Counted from the first letter of the stretch, positions 40,924 to 49,517 are shown. The stretch is DNA of 64,000 nt from Fodinibacter sp963833495 (GCA_963833495.1 CAWHYJ010000002.1:248001-312000), one strand, 5' to 3'. Numbers and translations are program-made. The notes: generated by a model not told the origin, from the letters alone.

Positions 40924-40986
40924 CGTCGACAGTAGAGAACACCCCGCGTGGCATGCCGTCACGCGGGGTGTTCTCTACGGTCGACG
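40924..40986. terminator. long hairpin terminator after accA3
   Basis: CGTCGAC (40924-40930) and GTCGACG (40980-40986) flank a perfect stem GTAGAGAACACCCCGCGT (40932-40949) with ACGCGGGGTGTTCTCTAC (40961-40978) around an 11-base loop. Only one internal mismatch breaks a stem of about 25 pairs. It separates accA3 from a convergent gene. Confidence 0.88.
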
Positions 40987-41014
40987 CACCGGTCGTGGTC
41001 GACCCGAGCCGGTC

Positions 41015-41497
41015 CTAGTCGATGTTCTCGGTGTTCTGCGGGCGGGCCTGGGTGCCGGCGAACATGGCGGTCAGGTCGAGCGAGCGCACGTGCCGGCGTG
41101 AGGCGAGCGAGACGTAGGTGCGCGCGAGGACGTCCTTGCCGAAGCCGAGAACGGTGTTGAGCATCCCGGTGTCCTGGGCCAGGTCCTCGGGAGCGGCATG
41201 CGCGACGATCTGCCGCCACATCGCCTCCTCGAGGGCGTTGAACGCCGCCTGCACCTCGCTGATGTCGAAGCCCGCCGCGAACCGCTCCTCGGCGACGTTC
41301 ACGGCATACGCACTGACGCCGGAGAGGTCACGGTTGCCGATGGCGGTGACGACGAGGTCGAACAGCCCCTCGAGCCGGGCCCGGGTGAACTCCTCACCGG
41401 CGGCCTCGTAGTGGTGCACGTGCGAGCGCTCGAGAACGGTGTAGCTCTCGTCGAGGATGCTCGACCGGTTTTCCAGGAGTAGGGCTGCACAGTCCAT
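41015..41497 (-). CDS. helical protein, possibly RsbRD-N-like sensor domain
   Basis: The 160-residue acidic, all-helical protein (LLLENRSSILDESYTVLERSHVHHYEAAGEEFTRARLEGLFDLVVTAIGNRD, then AEERFAAGFDISEVQAAFNALEEAMWRQIVAH) looks like the N-terminal sensor domain of RsbR-type co-antagonists, without the STAS domain those carry. The family call is tentative. The ATG at 41497 starts the first helix; a GGTGGGTG ribosome site lies upstream and a GTG two codons earlier is an alternative. It ends 28 bases from the accA3 terminator. Confidence 0.6.
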   Translation of the reverse strand: MDCAALLLENRSSILDESYTVLERSHVHHYEAAGEEFTRARLEGLFDLVVTAIGNRDLSGVSAYAVNVAEERFAAGFDISEVQAAFNALEEAMWRQIVAHAAPEDLAQDTGMLNTVLGFGKDVLARTYVSLASRRHVRSLDLTAMFAGTQARPQNTENID

Positions 41498-41604
41498 GGG
41501 GACGCACCCACCTTTCGATGGTTCCATCGTCCCACGCCGCGCACGGGCTAGCCGCACCGGCCCGGCCGACCGGCGCACGCTGTGGGGGCCACGGAGACAA
41601 GGGT

Positions 41605-41844
41605 TCAGAGCGGGGGCGTCGGCTCCCCCGGCGTCATCGGCCCGGGCTCGGCCGGCCCGCGGCCCGGCTGGGGGTCGTCGGGCGACGACGGCAGCGGGTT
41701 GGGGGCCGGCACGTCGGGGCCCGGTGCCGGTGGGCTCGCGGGGTCCGGAACCGGCGTCGGCGGCATCGGCCCGGCGGGGTCAGGGGTGGTGGGCACGTGG
41801 TCGGGCGGCTGCGCGGGCGCCCCGGGGGTCGGCTGCTCGCTCAT
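41605..41844 (-). CDS. small proline-rich protein, 79 aa (detached tail of the adjacent paralogue)
   Basis: The protein is almost entirely Pro/Ala/Gly/Asp, intrinsically disordered, with no recognisable fold. Its C-terminal stretch (SSPDDPQPGRG...MTPGEPTPP) matches the tail of the 42166-42597 protein (TSDDPQPRRW...LTPGERP). It starts at an ATG that overlaps the stop of the preceding helical gene by four bases. The simplest reading is that one ancestral helical-plus-tail protein is here encoded as two coupled frames. It could alternatively be non-functional. Confidence 0.55.
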   Translation of the reverse strand: MSEQPTPGAPAQPPDHVPTTPDPAGPMPPTPVPDPASPPAPGPDVPAPNPLPSSPDDPQPGRGPAEPGPMTPGEPTPPL

Positions 41845-42059
41845 CGCGGGCCCTCCGGCATCCCCAGTCCCTTGCGCACCGCCGTCGACCCCTTGGCCAG
41901 GTGGGCGTCGTACTTGCCGTTGGTGCGGCGGCTGACGCCGCCCTGCACCGTGGCGAGCGCCTGCTCGACCTTGTGCGGGTTCTTGTTCGCGTAGTCGCGA
42001 GCCTTGACCGCGGCTGTCCCAGCCATGGCGATGAGCGCCTTCGAGGTGAGCTTGGCCAT
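41841..42059 (-). CDS. MT0933-type antitoxin-like helical protein, paralogue 1
   Basis: The 72-residue basic protein reads AMAGTAAVKARDYANKNPHKVEQALATVQGGVSRRTNGKYDAHLAKGSTAVRKGLG. That matches the pattern of the small actinobacterial family annotated as MT0933-like antitoxin (A..NP..VE......V...T.GKY......KG...V...LG). The start is the ATG at 42059 with AAAGGA 7 bases upstream. It is the third of three tandem paralogues on this strand and the only one whose tail is split into a separate frame. No toxin gene is recognisable beside it, so the antitoxin label may be misleading. Confidence 0.72.
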   Translation of the reverse strand: MAKLTSKALIAMAGTAAVKARDYANKNPHKVEQALATVQGGVSRRTNGKYDAHLAKGSTAVRKGLGMPEGPR

Positions 42060-42165
42060 CGGGCGGTCCTTTCGTCGGGGTCCGTGGTGATGGTCTGCCA
42101 CCGTAACCCGCGACGTGGCGGCGGGACTCCCCGCTGCCGCACCGATCCGCCGGATGCCGGGCCGC

Positions 42166-42597
42166 TCAGTGGCGAGGTCGCTCCCCCGGCGTCAGCGGCG
42201 CCGGGTCGTCGTCCCACCGGCGGGGCTGGGGGTCGTCGCTGGTGCCCGGCGAGGGGTTCGGCGCCACCGGGTCGCGGAACCCGTGCGGGGCGCGCGGCTC
42301 GACGGTCTCCGGGTCGGGGTCGGTCAGCGGTGGACCGGTGTCGCGGGGTGCACCCATGTCGCGGGGCGCCGGGGTCGCATGCTCGTCACGGGTGGGCAAC
42401 CCGAGCCCCCGCCGCAGCCCGGCGCCCACCTTGTCGACGTACGCCCCGTGCTGCGGGGCCAGCCTGCCGCGCAGGAACCGCTCGACCTGGTCGAGGGTGT
42501 CGCCCGCCTGGTCGGGGTTGTCCCGGGCGTAGTCGCGGGCCTGGCTCACCACCGTGGTGACCACGGCGATGAGGGCGGCGGCTCGAACCTTCTTCAC
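42166..42597 (-). CDS. MT0933-type antitoxin-like protein with proline-rich tail, paralogue 2
   Basis: The 143-residue protein starts with a hydrophobic helix (KKVRAAALIAVVTTVVSQ). The family core follows (ARDYARDNPDQAGDTLDQVERFLRGRLAPQHGAYVDKVGAGLRRGLGLP), then a ~75-residue disordered Pro/Asp tail ending in SDDPQPRRWDDDPAPLTPGERP. A GTG at 42597 with GAGGAG 8 bases upstream is the start. The first helix could insert in the membrane. It lies between two paralogues with the same orientation and 105-base gaps. Confidence 0.75.
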   Translation of the reverse strand: MKKVRAAALIAVVTTVVSQARDYARDNPDQAGDTLDQVERFLRGRLAPQHGAYVDKVGAGLRRGLGLPTRDEHATPAPRDMGAPRDTGPPLTDPDPETVEPRAPHGFRDPVAPNPSPGTSDDPQPRRWDDDPAPLTPGERPRH

Positions 42598-42702
42598 GAA
42601 AGGGCTCCTCAGGACAGGCGTGCTCGGGTCACCCATCCTGCCGCGCCCGCACGCGCCGGACGCCGAATCGGGGTTTGGGCACGCCGGTGCCCCCGCGCAG
42701 GG

Positions 42703-42987
42703 TCAGATCGCGGGGTCGAAACCGGTCGGTGTGCCCGGGGCCGAGGGCGGCGGTGGCCCCCCCGTTCCGCCCGACGAGGAAGCGGGCAGGCCGAGGCTCG
42801 AACGCAGCGCCGCCCCGCCCTTGCCCACCTTGTCCGCGTACTTCGGGCCCGCCTTGCCGCTCACGAAGGACTCCACCTGGTCGAGCGTGCGTGACGCCTG
42901 GTCGGGGTTGTCGCGGGCGAACTCCTTGGCCTTGGTCGCGGCCACCGTGGCGGCGGCCACCAGGACGGCCATCCGGATCATCTTCAT
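42703..42987 (-). CDS. MT0933-type antitoxin-like protein, paralogue 3
   Basis: The 94-residue protein starts MKMIRMAVLVAAATVAAT, then KAKEFARDNPDQASRTLDQVESFVSGKAGPKYADKVGKGGAALRSSLGLP, the clearest match to the family core, and ends in a short Pro/Gly tail. A GGAG lies 9 bases before the ATG. As the first of three same-strand paralogues it probably heads the unit. All three share an alanine/valine-rich N-terminal helix, which could be a weak membrane anchor. Confidence 0.75.
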   Translation of the reverse strand: MKMIRMAVLVAAATVAATKAKEFARDNPDQASRTLDQVESFVSGKAGPKYADKVGKGGAALRSSLGLPASSSGGTGGPPPPSAPGTPTGFDPAI

Positions 42988-43062
42988 GGGTCTGCTCCAC
43001 TACGGCTCGGCGGGATGGAGTTCCATCTTCGCCCACCAGGGGCCGAATTCGGCCCGGGGTGG

Positions 43063-44466
43063 TCAGTCCGTTGCGTGCAGGCGCCGCGCCGCCTCGGCGA
43101 TGGAGCCGGACAGCGACGGGTAGACGGTGAAGGTCGAGGCCACCTGGTCGACGTTGAGCCGGTGCTGCACTGCCAGGGTGACCGGGAAGATCAGCTCGGA
43201 GGCCCGCGGTGCCACAACCACACCGCCCACGACGGCGCCGGAACCCTTCTGCGCGAACAGCTTCACGAAACCGTCCTCGATGCCGAGCATCTTGGCGCGC
43301 GGGTTGCGCGACAGCGGCAGCATCAGCACCTGGGCGTCGACGACCTCGTCGTCGACGTCCTTCTGGGTCACCCCGACGGTGGCGATCTCGGGGTCGGTGA
43401 AGATGTTGGCCGACACGACGCGCAGGTTCAGCGGCGCAACGGCATCCCCGAGGGCGTGCGACATCGCGATGCGCCCCTGCATCGCCGCGACCGAGGCGAG
43501 CGGCAGCACGCCGGTGCAGTCACCGGCGGCGTAGACGCCGCGCACCGAGGTGCGCGACACGCGGTCGACGGCGATGTGGCCGGATGCCGTGAGCTCGACG
43601 CCGACGTCCTCGAGCCCGATGCCGCGGGTCAGGGGCACGGACCCCACCGCGAGCAGCGCGTGCGAGCCGAGTACCTCGCGGCCGTCCTCGAGTCGCACGA
43701 CCACACCGTCGGCGGTGCGCTCGACGGCCGCCATCCGCGAGCGGCCGAGCACCTCCATGCCGCGCTTGGTGAAGACGTCCTCGATGACCTGGGCGGCGTC
43801 GGGGTCCTCACCGGGCAGCACCCGGTCGCGGGAGGAGACGAGCACGACCTCAGAGCCCAGCCCGAGGTAGGCCTGCGCGAGCTCGGCACCGGTGACGCCG
43901 GAGCCGACGACGACGAGCCGCTCGGGCAGGGTGTCGAGGTCGTAGATCTGCTGCCAGGTGAGGATGCGCTCGCCGTCGGGGCGGGCGGTGTCCATGACGC
44001 GCGGGCTGGCGCCGGTGGAGACCAGCACGACGTCGGCCTCGAGCTCGAGCACCCCGTCGGCCGTCTCGGCGCGCACCGTCGTGGCGGAGGTGAGCACCGC
44101 ACGCCCGGCGAGCACCCGCACGCCGACCTCGGCGAGCCGGGTGGCGATGTCGTCGCTCTGGGCGGCGGCGAGGTCGAGCACCCTGGTGTTGACCTCGCGC
44201 AGGTCGGCCACGGCATCCGCGACCTCGTCGCCCTCGGCGTCCTCGAGGTGCACCCCGAGCTCGTGCGCGGTCTCGAAGTCGCTCATGTAGTCGGCGGTCG
44301 AGATGAGCGTCTTGCTGGGCACGCAGTCGGTGAGCACCGCGGCACCGCCGAGCCCGTCGCGCTCGACGACGGTGACCTCGGCGCCGAGGTGCGCGGCCAC
44401 CAGGGCGGCCTCGTAGCCACCGGGCCCCCCACCGAGGATGACGACTCTGCTCGACCGCGTGCTCAC
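43063..44466 (-). CDS. lpdA: NAD(P)H-quinone reductase of the LpdA (Rv3303c) type
   Basis: The 467-residue flavoprotein has the dihydrolipoamide-dehydrogenase fold: FAD motif VVILGGGPGGYEAALVA, NAD motif VVVGSGVTGAELAQAYLGLG, VYAAGDCTG, and the dimer domain. The redox-active CxxxxC is broken: the sequence is GGAAVLTDCVPSKTLI, with Ala43 in place of the first cysteine and only Cys48 left. M. tuberculosis LpdA has the same change and works as a quinone reductase rather than a lipoamide dehydrogenase. The C-terminal HxxE active-site pair is also absent. The GTG at 44466 starts just before the FAD strand. Confidence 0.9.
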   Translation of the reverse strand: MSTRSSRVVILGGGPGGYEAALVAAHLGAEVTVVERDGLGGAAVLTDCVPSKTLISTADYMSDFETAHELGVHLEDAEGDEVADAVADLREVNTRVLDLAAAQSDDIATRLAEVGVRVLAGRAVLTSATTVRAETADGVLELEADVVLVSTGASPRVMDTARPDGERILTWQQIYDLDTLPERLVVVGSGVTGAELAQAYLGLGSEVVLVSSRDRVLPGEDPDAAQVIEDVFTKRGMEVLGRSRMAAVERTADGVVVRLEDGREVLGSHALLAVGSVPLTRGIGLEDVGVELTASGHIAVDRVSRTSVRGVYAAGDCTGVLPLASVAAMQGRIAMSHALGDAVAPLNLRVVSANIFTDPEIATVGVTQKDVDDEVVDAQVLMLPLSRNPRAKMLGIEDGFVKLFAQKGSGAVVGGVVVAPRASELIFPVTLAVQHRLNVDQVASTFTVYPSLSGSIAEAARRLHATD

Positions 44467-44718
44467 GACGCCCATCCAACCACCGCGGGGCCGGCGGTCC
44501 ACGCCGGCTCAGGCCCGGGTGCGTCAACCGGAGCGACCCGCCGGGTGAACGGCACGGGGTGCGGCGATGGACGGTTGCCGGAGCGGCGGTCACGTTTGAG
44601 TTGCGTCTCGCGGAACACACATTGGTGCGGTTCCATACCTTCACTTGTGTCCCTAGAGTGCGAAAGGGCCCCCGTTGCGCGGCCCCGGCTTGCGCCGCCC
44701 CGAACTCGGAGGTCCACG

Positions 44719-45867
44719 ATGACCCTTTCCTTCACCCGGCGCGCAGGCGCCCTCGCGATGATCGGCTTCGCCGCGGCGACCGTGGTCGCCTGTGCCCCGC
44801 CCAGCGACGATGCCGCGACGCCGGCGGCATCCGGCTCGTCGGGCGCGGCCGACGCCAAGACCGCGACGTCCGCCGAGGCCTTCGGCGGGATGGCAGCCCT
44901 GGAGGCGGCCGCCACGAAGGAGGGCGCCCTCAACGTCATCGCGCTGCCCCCGAACTGGGCCAACTACGGCGAGGTCATCAAGGCCTTCCAGACGAAGTAC
45001 CCGGGGATCAAGATCACCAGCGACCAGCCCGACGGCAGCAGCGCCGACGAGATCTCCACCGCCCAGCGGCTCAAGGGCCAGTCGGGCGCCCCGGACGTGT
45101 TCGACCTGGGTGCCGCCGTCACCCTGGCGAACACCGCGATGTTCGCCCCCTACCAGGTCGCCACCTGGAAGGACATCGGCGCCGACTTCAAGGAGCCGAC
45201 CGGCCTGTGGGTCAACGACTACGGCGGCTACATGGGCATCGGCTACGACTCGGCGAAGGTGCCCGCACCGACCTCGGTCGCCGACCTGCTCAAGGCCGAG
45301 TACAAGGGCAAGGTGGCCCTCAACGGCAACCCGACCGAGGCCGGCGCAGCCTTCGCAGGCGTGCAGATGGCTTCGGTCGCCAACGGTGGCACCGTCGGTG
45401 ACCTCACCAAGGGCGTCGACTTCTTCAGCCAGCTCAACAAGGCCGGCAACTTCCTGCCGGTCGACCCGACCCCGGCCACCATCGAGTCCGGCCAGACCCC
45501 GGTGGTCATCGACTGGGACTACCTCAACGCCGCCGAGACCGCCAAGCTGCCGACCTGGAAGGTGATGGTGCCCAAGGAGGCCGTCATCGCCGGCTACTAC
45601 AACCAGGCCGTCAACGCCGATGCCCCCCACCCGGCGGCTGCGAGGCTGTGGCAGGAGTTCCTCTTCTCCGACGCGGGCCAGAACCTCTGGCTCAAGGGTG
45701 GCGCCCGGCCGATCCGCTTCGAGGCCATGAAGACCGCGGGCACGCTCGATGCCGCGGCGGCCGCCGCGCTGCCGCCGGTCGACGGCACCCCGATCGTGCC
45801 GACCCAGGCGGATGCCGAGTCCGGCAAGACCTACCTCGCCGCCAACTGGGCCAACGCCGTTGGCTGA
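44719..45867 (+). CDS. ABC transporter substrate-binding lipoprotein (polyamine/iron/phosphonate-type)
   Basis: The 382-residue protein has a lipoprotein signal peptide (RRAGALAMIGFAAATVVAC, lipidated Cys25), then a linker and a type II periplasmic-binding fold (LNVIALPPNWANYGEVIKAFQTKYPGIKITSDQPDGSSADEI). It resembles PotD/AfuA-type binding proteins; the ligand is not evident. A TCGGAGG ribosome site precedes the ATG. It is the first gene of a four-gene importer with overlapping or touching reading frames. The 252-base gap upstream holds the operon promoter, which I cannot place with confidence. Confidence 0.92.
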   Translation: MTLSFTRRAGALAMIGFAAATVVACAPPSDDAATPAASGSSGAADAKTATSAEAFGGMAALEAAATKEGALNVIALPPNWANYGEVIKAFQTKYPGIKITSDQPDGSSADEISTAQRLKGQSGAPDVFDLGAAVTLANTAMFAPYQVATWKDIGADFKEPTGLWVNDYGGYMGIGYDSAKVPAPTSVADLLKAEYKGKVALNGNPTEAGAAFAGVQMASVANGGTVGDLTKGVDFFSQLNKAGNFLPVDPTPATIESGQTPVVIDWDYLNAAETAKLPTWKVMVPKEAVIAGYYNQAVNADAPHPAAARLWQEFLFSDAGQNLWLKGGARPIRFEAMKTAGTLDAAAAAALPPVDGTPIVPTQADAESGKTYLAANWANAVG

Positions 45868-46744
45868 CGCCCCAGCACGGAGGGCACTCGGCAGACGTCG
45901 CCCGTCGAGTGCCCTCCTGGGCGTCGTCCCCTTCTTCGCCTATACGACGGTCTTCCTGCTGATCCCGACGCTCGTGGTCCTGGTCGGCGCGTTCCTCGGC
46001 ACCGACAACGGCTTCACCCTGGCCAACGTCGACGGGCTCACCTCGCCCGCCGTGCTGCGGGCGCTGCGCAACTCGGTGGTGCTGTCGGCGGTGACCGCGT
46101 TCGCCGGAGCGGTGATCGGCGGCATCCTCGCGTATGCCGTGAGCACCGCAAAGGCGAGCAGCGTCACCAAGCGGTTCGTCACCTCGCTGTGCGGTGTGCT
46201 CGCCCAGTTCGGTGGTGTCGCACTGGCGTTCGCGTTCGTCGCGTCGTTCGGCATGACCGGTCTGATCACCGCCTGGCTCAACGGCATCGGCGTCGACACC
46301 GGCACCGGGTTCTGGCTCTACGGCTGGAACAAGGGCCTGATGCTGGTCTACCTCTACTTCCAGATCCCGCTCATGGTCATCGTCTTCCTGCCCGCCGTTG
46401 AGGGGCTGCGCCCGCAGTGGCGCGAGGCGACCGAGACGCTCGGAGGGACGACCTGGACGTTCTGGCGCCGGGTCGCGGGCCCCATCCTGCTGCCGTCGTT
46501 CGTCGGCGCGATGCTGCTGCTGTTCACCAACGCCTTTTCGGCCTATGCCACCGCCAAGGCCCTCATCTCGCAGGGGACCCCGCTGCTGCCCCTGCAGATC
46601 GCCGGCACGCTGAGCTCGGAGGTCATCCTCGGCCAGGAGAACGTCGGCAAGGCGATGGCCCTGGCGATGATCGTCGTCGTCGCGCTGGTGATGACCGCCT
46701 ACGTGTTCCTCGACCGCCGCGCCAGCCGCTGGATGCAGCGATGA
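45860..46744 (+). CDS. ABC transporter permease (PotB-like)
   Basis: The 294-residue protein has six membrane helices, beginning SALLGVVPFFAYTTVFLLIPTLVVLVGAF, and the EAA loop EATETLGGTTWTFWRRVAGPILLPS that docks to the ATPase. The frame is open upstream inside the binding-protein gene, and the likeliest start is a TTG at 45860 that overlaps the upstream stop by eight bases, giving coupled translation. The next permease starts on its stop (ATGA). Confidence 0.88.
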   Translation: MADAPARRALGRRRPSSALLGVVPFFAYTTVFLLIPTLVVLVGAFLGTDNGFTLANVDGLTSPAVLRALRNSVVLSAVTAFAGAVIGGILAYAVSTAKASSVTKRFVTSLCGVLAQFGGVALAFAFVASFGMTGLITAWLNGIGVDTGTGFWLYGWNKGLMLVYLYFQIPLMVIVFLPAVEGLRPQWREATETLGGTTWTFWRRVAGPILLPSFVGAMLLLFTNAFSAYATAKALISQGTPLLPLQIAGTLSSEVILGQENVGKAMALAMIVVVALVMTAYVFLDRRASRWMQR

Positions 46745-47604
46745 GTGGGCAGCGCGCCGCCTACCTGCGGCGGCAGACCGTCTTCCGCTGGGGGGCGATC
46801 GCGCTCGCGGTCACCTTCTTCCTGCTGCCGCTGCTCGGCGCACTCGAGTTCACCACCCAGGGCCCCGGCGGCACCGGCCACACCGCCGACACCTGGGCCA
46901 CCCTCGTCGACGTCGGGAAGATCACGACCGACTACCCCGCGCTGCGCGAGGGCTTCCTGGCCTCGGTCGGCCTGGCGATCGTCACCCCGCTGGTCATGCT
47001 CGTCATCCTCGTGCCGACGATGACCTGGGTGCGCCTGCGGCTGCCCGGGCTGTCGCGCACCGTCGAGTTCATCTGCCTGCTGCCGCTCACCGTGCCGGCG
47101 ATCGTCCTCGTCGTCGGGCTGGCGCCGGTGTACGCCTGGGTCTACTACTTCTTCGGGTCCTCGACCCTGCTGCTGTCCTTCGTCTACGTCGTGCTCGTGC
47201 TCCCCTACGCGTACCGCTCGCTGGATGCCGGGCTGCGCGCCATCGACGTGCGCACCCTGTCCGAGGCCGCCCGGTCGCTGGGCGCGTCGTGGTTCACCGT
47301 GATGCGCCGCATCGTGCTGCCCAACCTGCGCTCGTCGGTGCTGTCGGCGTCGTTCCTGTCGGTGGCCCTGGTGCTCGGCGAGTTCACCATCGCCAGCCTG
47401 TTCAGCAAGAAGAACCTCCAGGTGGCGATGTACGAGCTCGGCAAGTCCGACGCGAAGATCTCGGTGGCCGTGGGCCTGCTCGCCCTGGCCTTCGCCTTCG
47501 GGGTGCTCTTCGCGATGTCCTTCGTGGGCAGCAGCACCGCCGGCAGCTCGCCGTTCGCCCGACTCCGACGTTCCCGCGCCGACCGCAAGGATGCCGCCGC
47601 ATGA
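46741..47604 (+). CDS. ABC transporter permease (PotC-like)
   Basis: The 287-residue protein has six membrane helices and the EAA loop SEAARSLGASWFTVMRRIVLPNL. It pairs with the preceding permease to form the membrane channel. Its ATG overlaps the stop of that gene by four bases, and the ATPase ATG overlaps its own stop by four. The ~25-residue periplasmic loop after helix 1 is rich in Gly/Thr. Confidence 0.92.
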   Translation: MSGQRAAYLRRQTVFRWGAIALAVTFFLLPLLGALEFTTQGPGGTGHTADTWATLVDVGKITTDYPALREGFLASVGLAIVTPLVMLVILVPTMTWVRLRLPGLSRTVEFICLLPLTVPAIVLVVGLAPVYAWVYYFFGSSTLLLSFVYVVLVLPYAYRSLDAGLRAIDVRTLSEAARSLGASWFTVMRRIVLPNLRSSVLSASFLSVALVLGEFTIASLFSKKNLQVAMYELGKSDAKISVAVGLLALAFAFGVLFAMSFVGSSTAGSSPFARLRRSRADRKDAAA

Positions 47605-48650
47605 CCGAGACCAGCCGCGGCACCGCCGTGCGCCTCACCGACCTGCACCGTGTCTACGGCGGGGTGGCGGCCCTCGACGGGCTCACCCTGCACATCGAGC
47701 CCGGCGAGTTCGTCGCCCTGCTCGGCCCGTCGGGCTGCGGCAAGACCACCGCCCTGCGCTGCCTGGCCGGGCTCGAGGACCCCGACTCGGGCACCGTCGA
47801 GGTCGGCGGCCGCGACCTGACCTCCGTGCCGGCGAACAAGCGCGACATGGGGATGGTGTTCCAGGCATACAGCCTCTTCCCCCACATGACCGCCCGGCAG
47901 AACGTCGAGTTCGGCCTCGAGCTGCGCGGGCGCGACAAGGCGACCCGGCGAGCCCGCACCGCCGAGATGCTCGACCTCGTGGGGCTCGACGAGCACGCCG
48001 ACAAGTACGCCCACCAGCTCTCCGGCGGCCAGCAGCAGCGGGTGGCACTCGCCCGCGCCCTGGCCATCGAGCCCCAGGTGCTGCTGCTCGACGAGCCCCT
48101 GTCAGCGCTCGACGCCAAGGTGCGAACCCAGCTGCGCGACGAGATCCGCCGCATCCAGCTCGAGGTCGGCACCACCACCTTGTTCGTCACCCACGACCAG
48201 GAGGAGGCGCTCGCCGTGGCCGACCGGGTCGGGGTGATGTCGGTGGGCCGGCTCGAGCAGCTCGCCGCGCCGGCCGAGCTCTACAGCGCGCCGCAGACCC
48301 CCTTCGTGGCCGACTTCGTGGGCCTGACCAACCGGGTGCGGGCCCGCGTCGAGGGCACCACGGCCTTCCTCCTGGGGGGCAGCGTGCCGTTGCTGCCGGG
48401 CTCGGCGACGGGGCCCGAGGCCCTGGTGCTGGTGCGGCCCGAGGGGGTGCACGTCGAGCACTCGGCCGACGGCACGGCATCCGTGGTCAGCGCGAGCTTC
48501 CTCGGCGGCCACGGCCGGGTCATCGTGCGCACCCCCGACGACGCCCTGGTCACCGTGCAGGTGCCCAACACCGAGGTGACCGGGTTCGCGCCGGGCGACC
48601 CGGTCAGCCTGTCCCCCCGCGGCGACGCCGCCCTCGCCGTCGCCCCCTGA
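47601..48650 (+). CDS. ABC transporter ATP-binding protein (PotA-like)
   Basis: The 349-residue ATPase has Walker A GPSGCGKTT, Q-loop VFQAYSLFPHMTA, signature LSGGQQQRVALARAL, Walker B VLLLDEPLSALD and the H-loop TLFVTHDQEEALAVADR. A C-terminal TOBE domain (RVRARVEGTTAFLLGG onward) is typical of polyamine, iron and 2-aminoethylphosphonate importers. It closes the operon; a long palindrome follows in the gap before the convergent fasciclin gene. Confidence 0.94.
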   Translation: MTETSRGTAVRLTDLHRVYGGVAALDGLTLHIEPGEFVALLGPSGCGKTTALRCLAGLEDPDSGTVEVGGRDLTSVPANKRDMGMVFQAYSLFPHMTARQNVEFGLELRGRDKATRRARTAEMLDLVGLDEHADKYAHQLSGGQQQRVALARALAIEPQVLLLDEPLSALDAKVRTQLRDEIRRIQLEVGTTTLFVTHDQEEALAVADRVGVMSVGRLEQLAAPAELYSAPQTPFVADFVGLTNRVRARVEGTTAFLLGGSVPLLPGSATGPEALVLVRPEGVHVEHSADGTASVVSASFLGGHGRVIVRTPDDALVTVQVPNTEVTGFAPGDPVSLSPRGDAALAVAP

Positions 48651-48699
48651 CGCGACCCACCGGGCGCTCGTCGCCCCACCCTGCTGCCACCCCTAACGC

Positions 48700-48768
48700 A
48701 CTTCGTGCGACTTGCCCACGGTTTCCACGGCCCGGAGGCTGCGAAACCGTGTGCAAGTCGCACGAAGT
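48700..48768. repeat. long intergenic palindrome (arm family A), possible terminator
   Basis: ACTTCGTGCGACTTGCCCAC-GGTTTC (48700-48725) pairs with GAAACC-GTGTGCAAGTCGCACGAAGT (48743-48768), 26 bases with one mismatch, around a 17-base loop. It lies between the convergent ATPase and fasciclin genes and could terminate both. The same arm sequence recurs near 50635 and 58536. Confidence 0.9.
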
Positions 48769-48827
48769 CGAGAGTGTGCCCGGGCCCCGAGAACCTGGGG
48801 CCTGAGGCCGGGCCGTCACCGCTCAGG

Positions 48828-49412
48828 TCACTTGGGCATCAGCACCCCGTCGATGACGTGGATGACGCCGTTGCTCGCCGGGACGTCGACCGTCGTGACG
48901 TTCACGGTGTTGCCGGCCGCGTCGGTGAGGGTGACCTTTTCGCCGTTGACGCCGACGGTGAGCTCGCCGCCCTGCACGGTCTTCACCTTCTGGCCGTCGA
49001 GCTTGGCCACGTCGGCGGCCATCACCTTCCCGGGCACGACGTGGTAGGTCAGGATCTGCGAGAGGTCGCCCTTGGGGTCCTTCAGCAGGGTGTCGACGGT
49101 GCCGGCGGGCAGCTTCGCGAAGGCGTCGTCGGTCGGGGCGAAGACCGTGAACGGCCCGGCCCCCTTGAGGGTGTCGACCAGGCCGGCGGCGGTGAGCGCC
49201 GCGGCGAGGGTCTTGAAGTCGCCGGCCGCGACCGCGGTGTCGACGATGTCGGCGGTGGCCATCGACTCGCTCGTCGAGGGCGAGGGTGACGGCGCGGCGG
49301 AGGTGGTGGCCGGGGCCGCGCTGCTGGCGGCGGTGTCGGTGTCGTCGCTGCCGCAGGCCGCGGTGGTGATGGCGAGGGCGATGACGGCGGCCACGGGGAG
49401 GATGCGTCGCAT
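48828..49412 (-). CDS. fasciclin-domain lipoprotein
   Basis: The 194-residue protein has a lipoprotein signal peptide (ILPVAAVIALAITTAAC, Cys20), a Ser/Pro/Thr-rich linker, then one FAS1 domain (GDFKTLAAALTAAGLVDTLKGAGPFTVFAPTDDAFAKLP ... ILTYHVVPGKV ... GVIHVIDGVLMPK). It is close to the MPT70/MPT83-type cell-surface proteins of mycobacteria and probably mediates adhesion or envelope interactions. The ATG at 49412 has AAAGGA 9 bases upstream; the longer upstream frame lacks support. Confidence 0.93.
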   Translation of the reverse strand: MRRILPVAAVIALAITTAACGSDDTDTAASSAAPATTSAAPSPSPSTSESMATADIVDTAVAAGDFKTLAAALTAAGLVDTLKGAGPFTVFAPTDDAFAKLPAGTVDTLLKDPKGDLSQILTYHVVPGKVMAADVAKLDGQKVKTVQGGELTVGVNGEKVTLTDAAGNTVNVTTVDVPASNGVIHVIDGVLMPK

Positions 49413-49517
49413 GGCGGGAGGTCCTTTCGAAAGTACGGGGTGGTCTGACACCCCTTCTTCCGCGGCAGCCGCCCCGCTGGATGCACTTCCCTAGACAAAG
49501 TTTCGACGAGTTCTCGT

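Noticed and set aside
42166..42987. Calling the MT0933-like genes a toxin-antitoxin system
   Set aside because: No toxin-like partner (PIN, RelE, MazF, HEPN) lies next to them; only the family name suggests antitoxin function.
44503..44718. Riboswitch in the 5' region of the ABC importer
   Set aside because: No conserved thiamine, cobalamin, glycine or other aptamer core is visible; the gap has only weak promoter-like hexamers.
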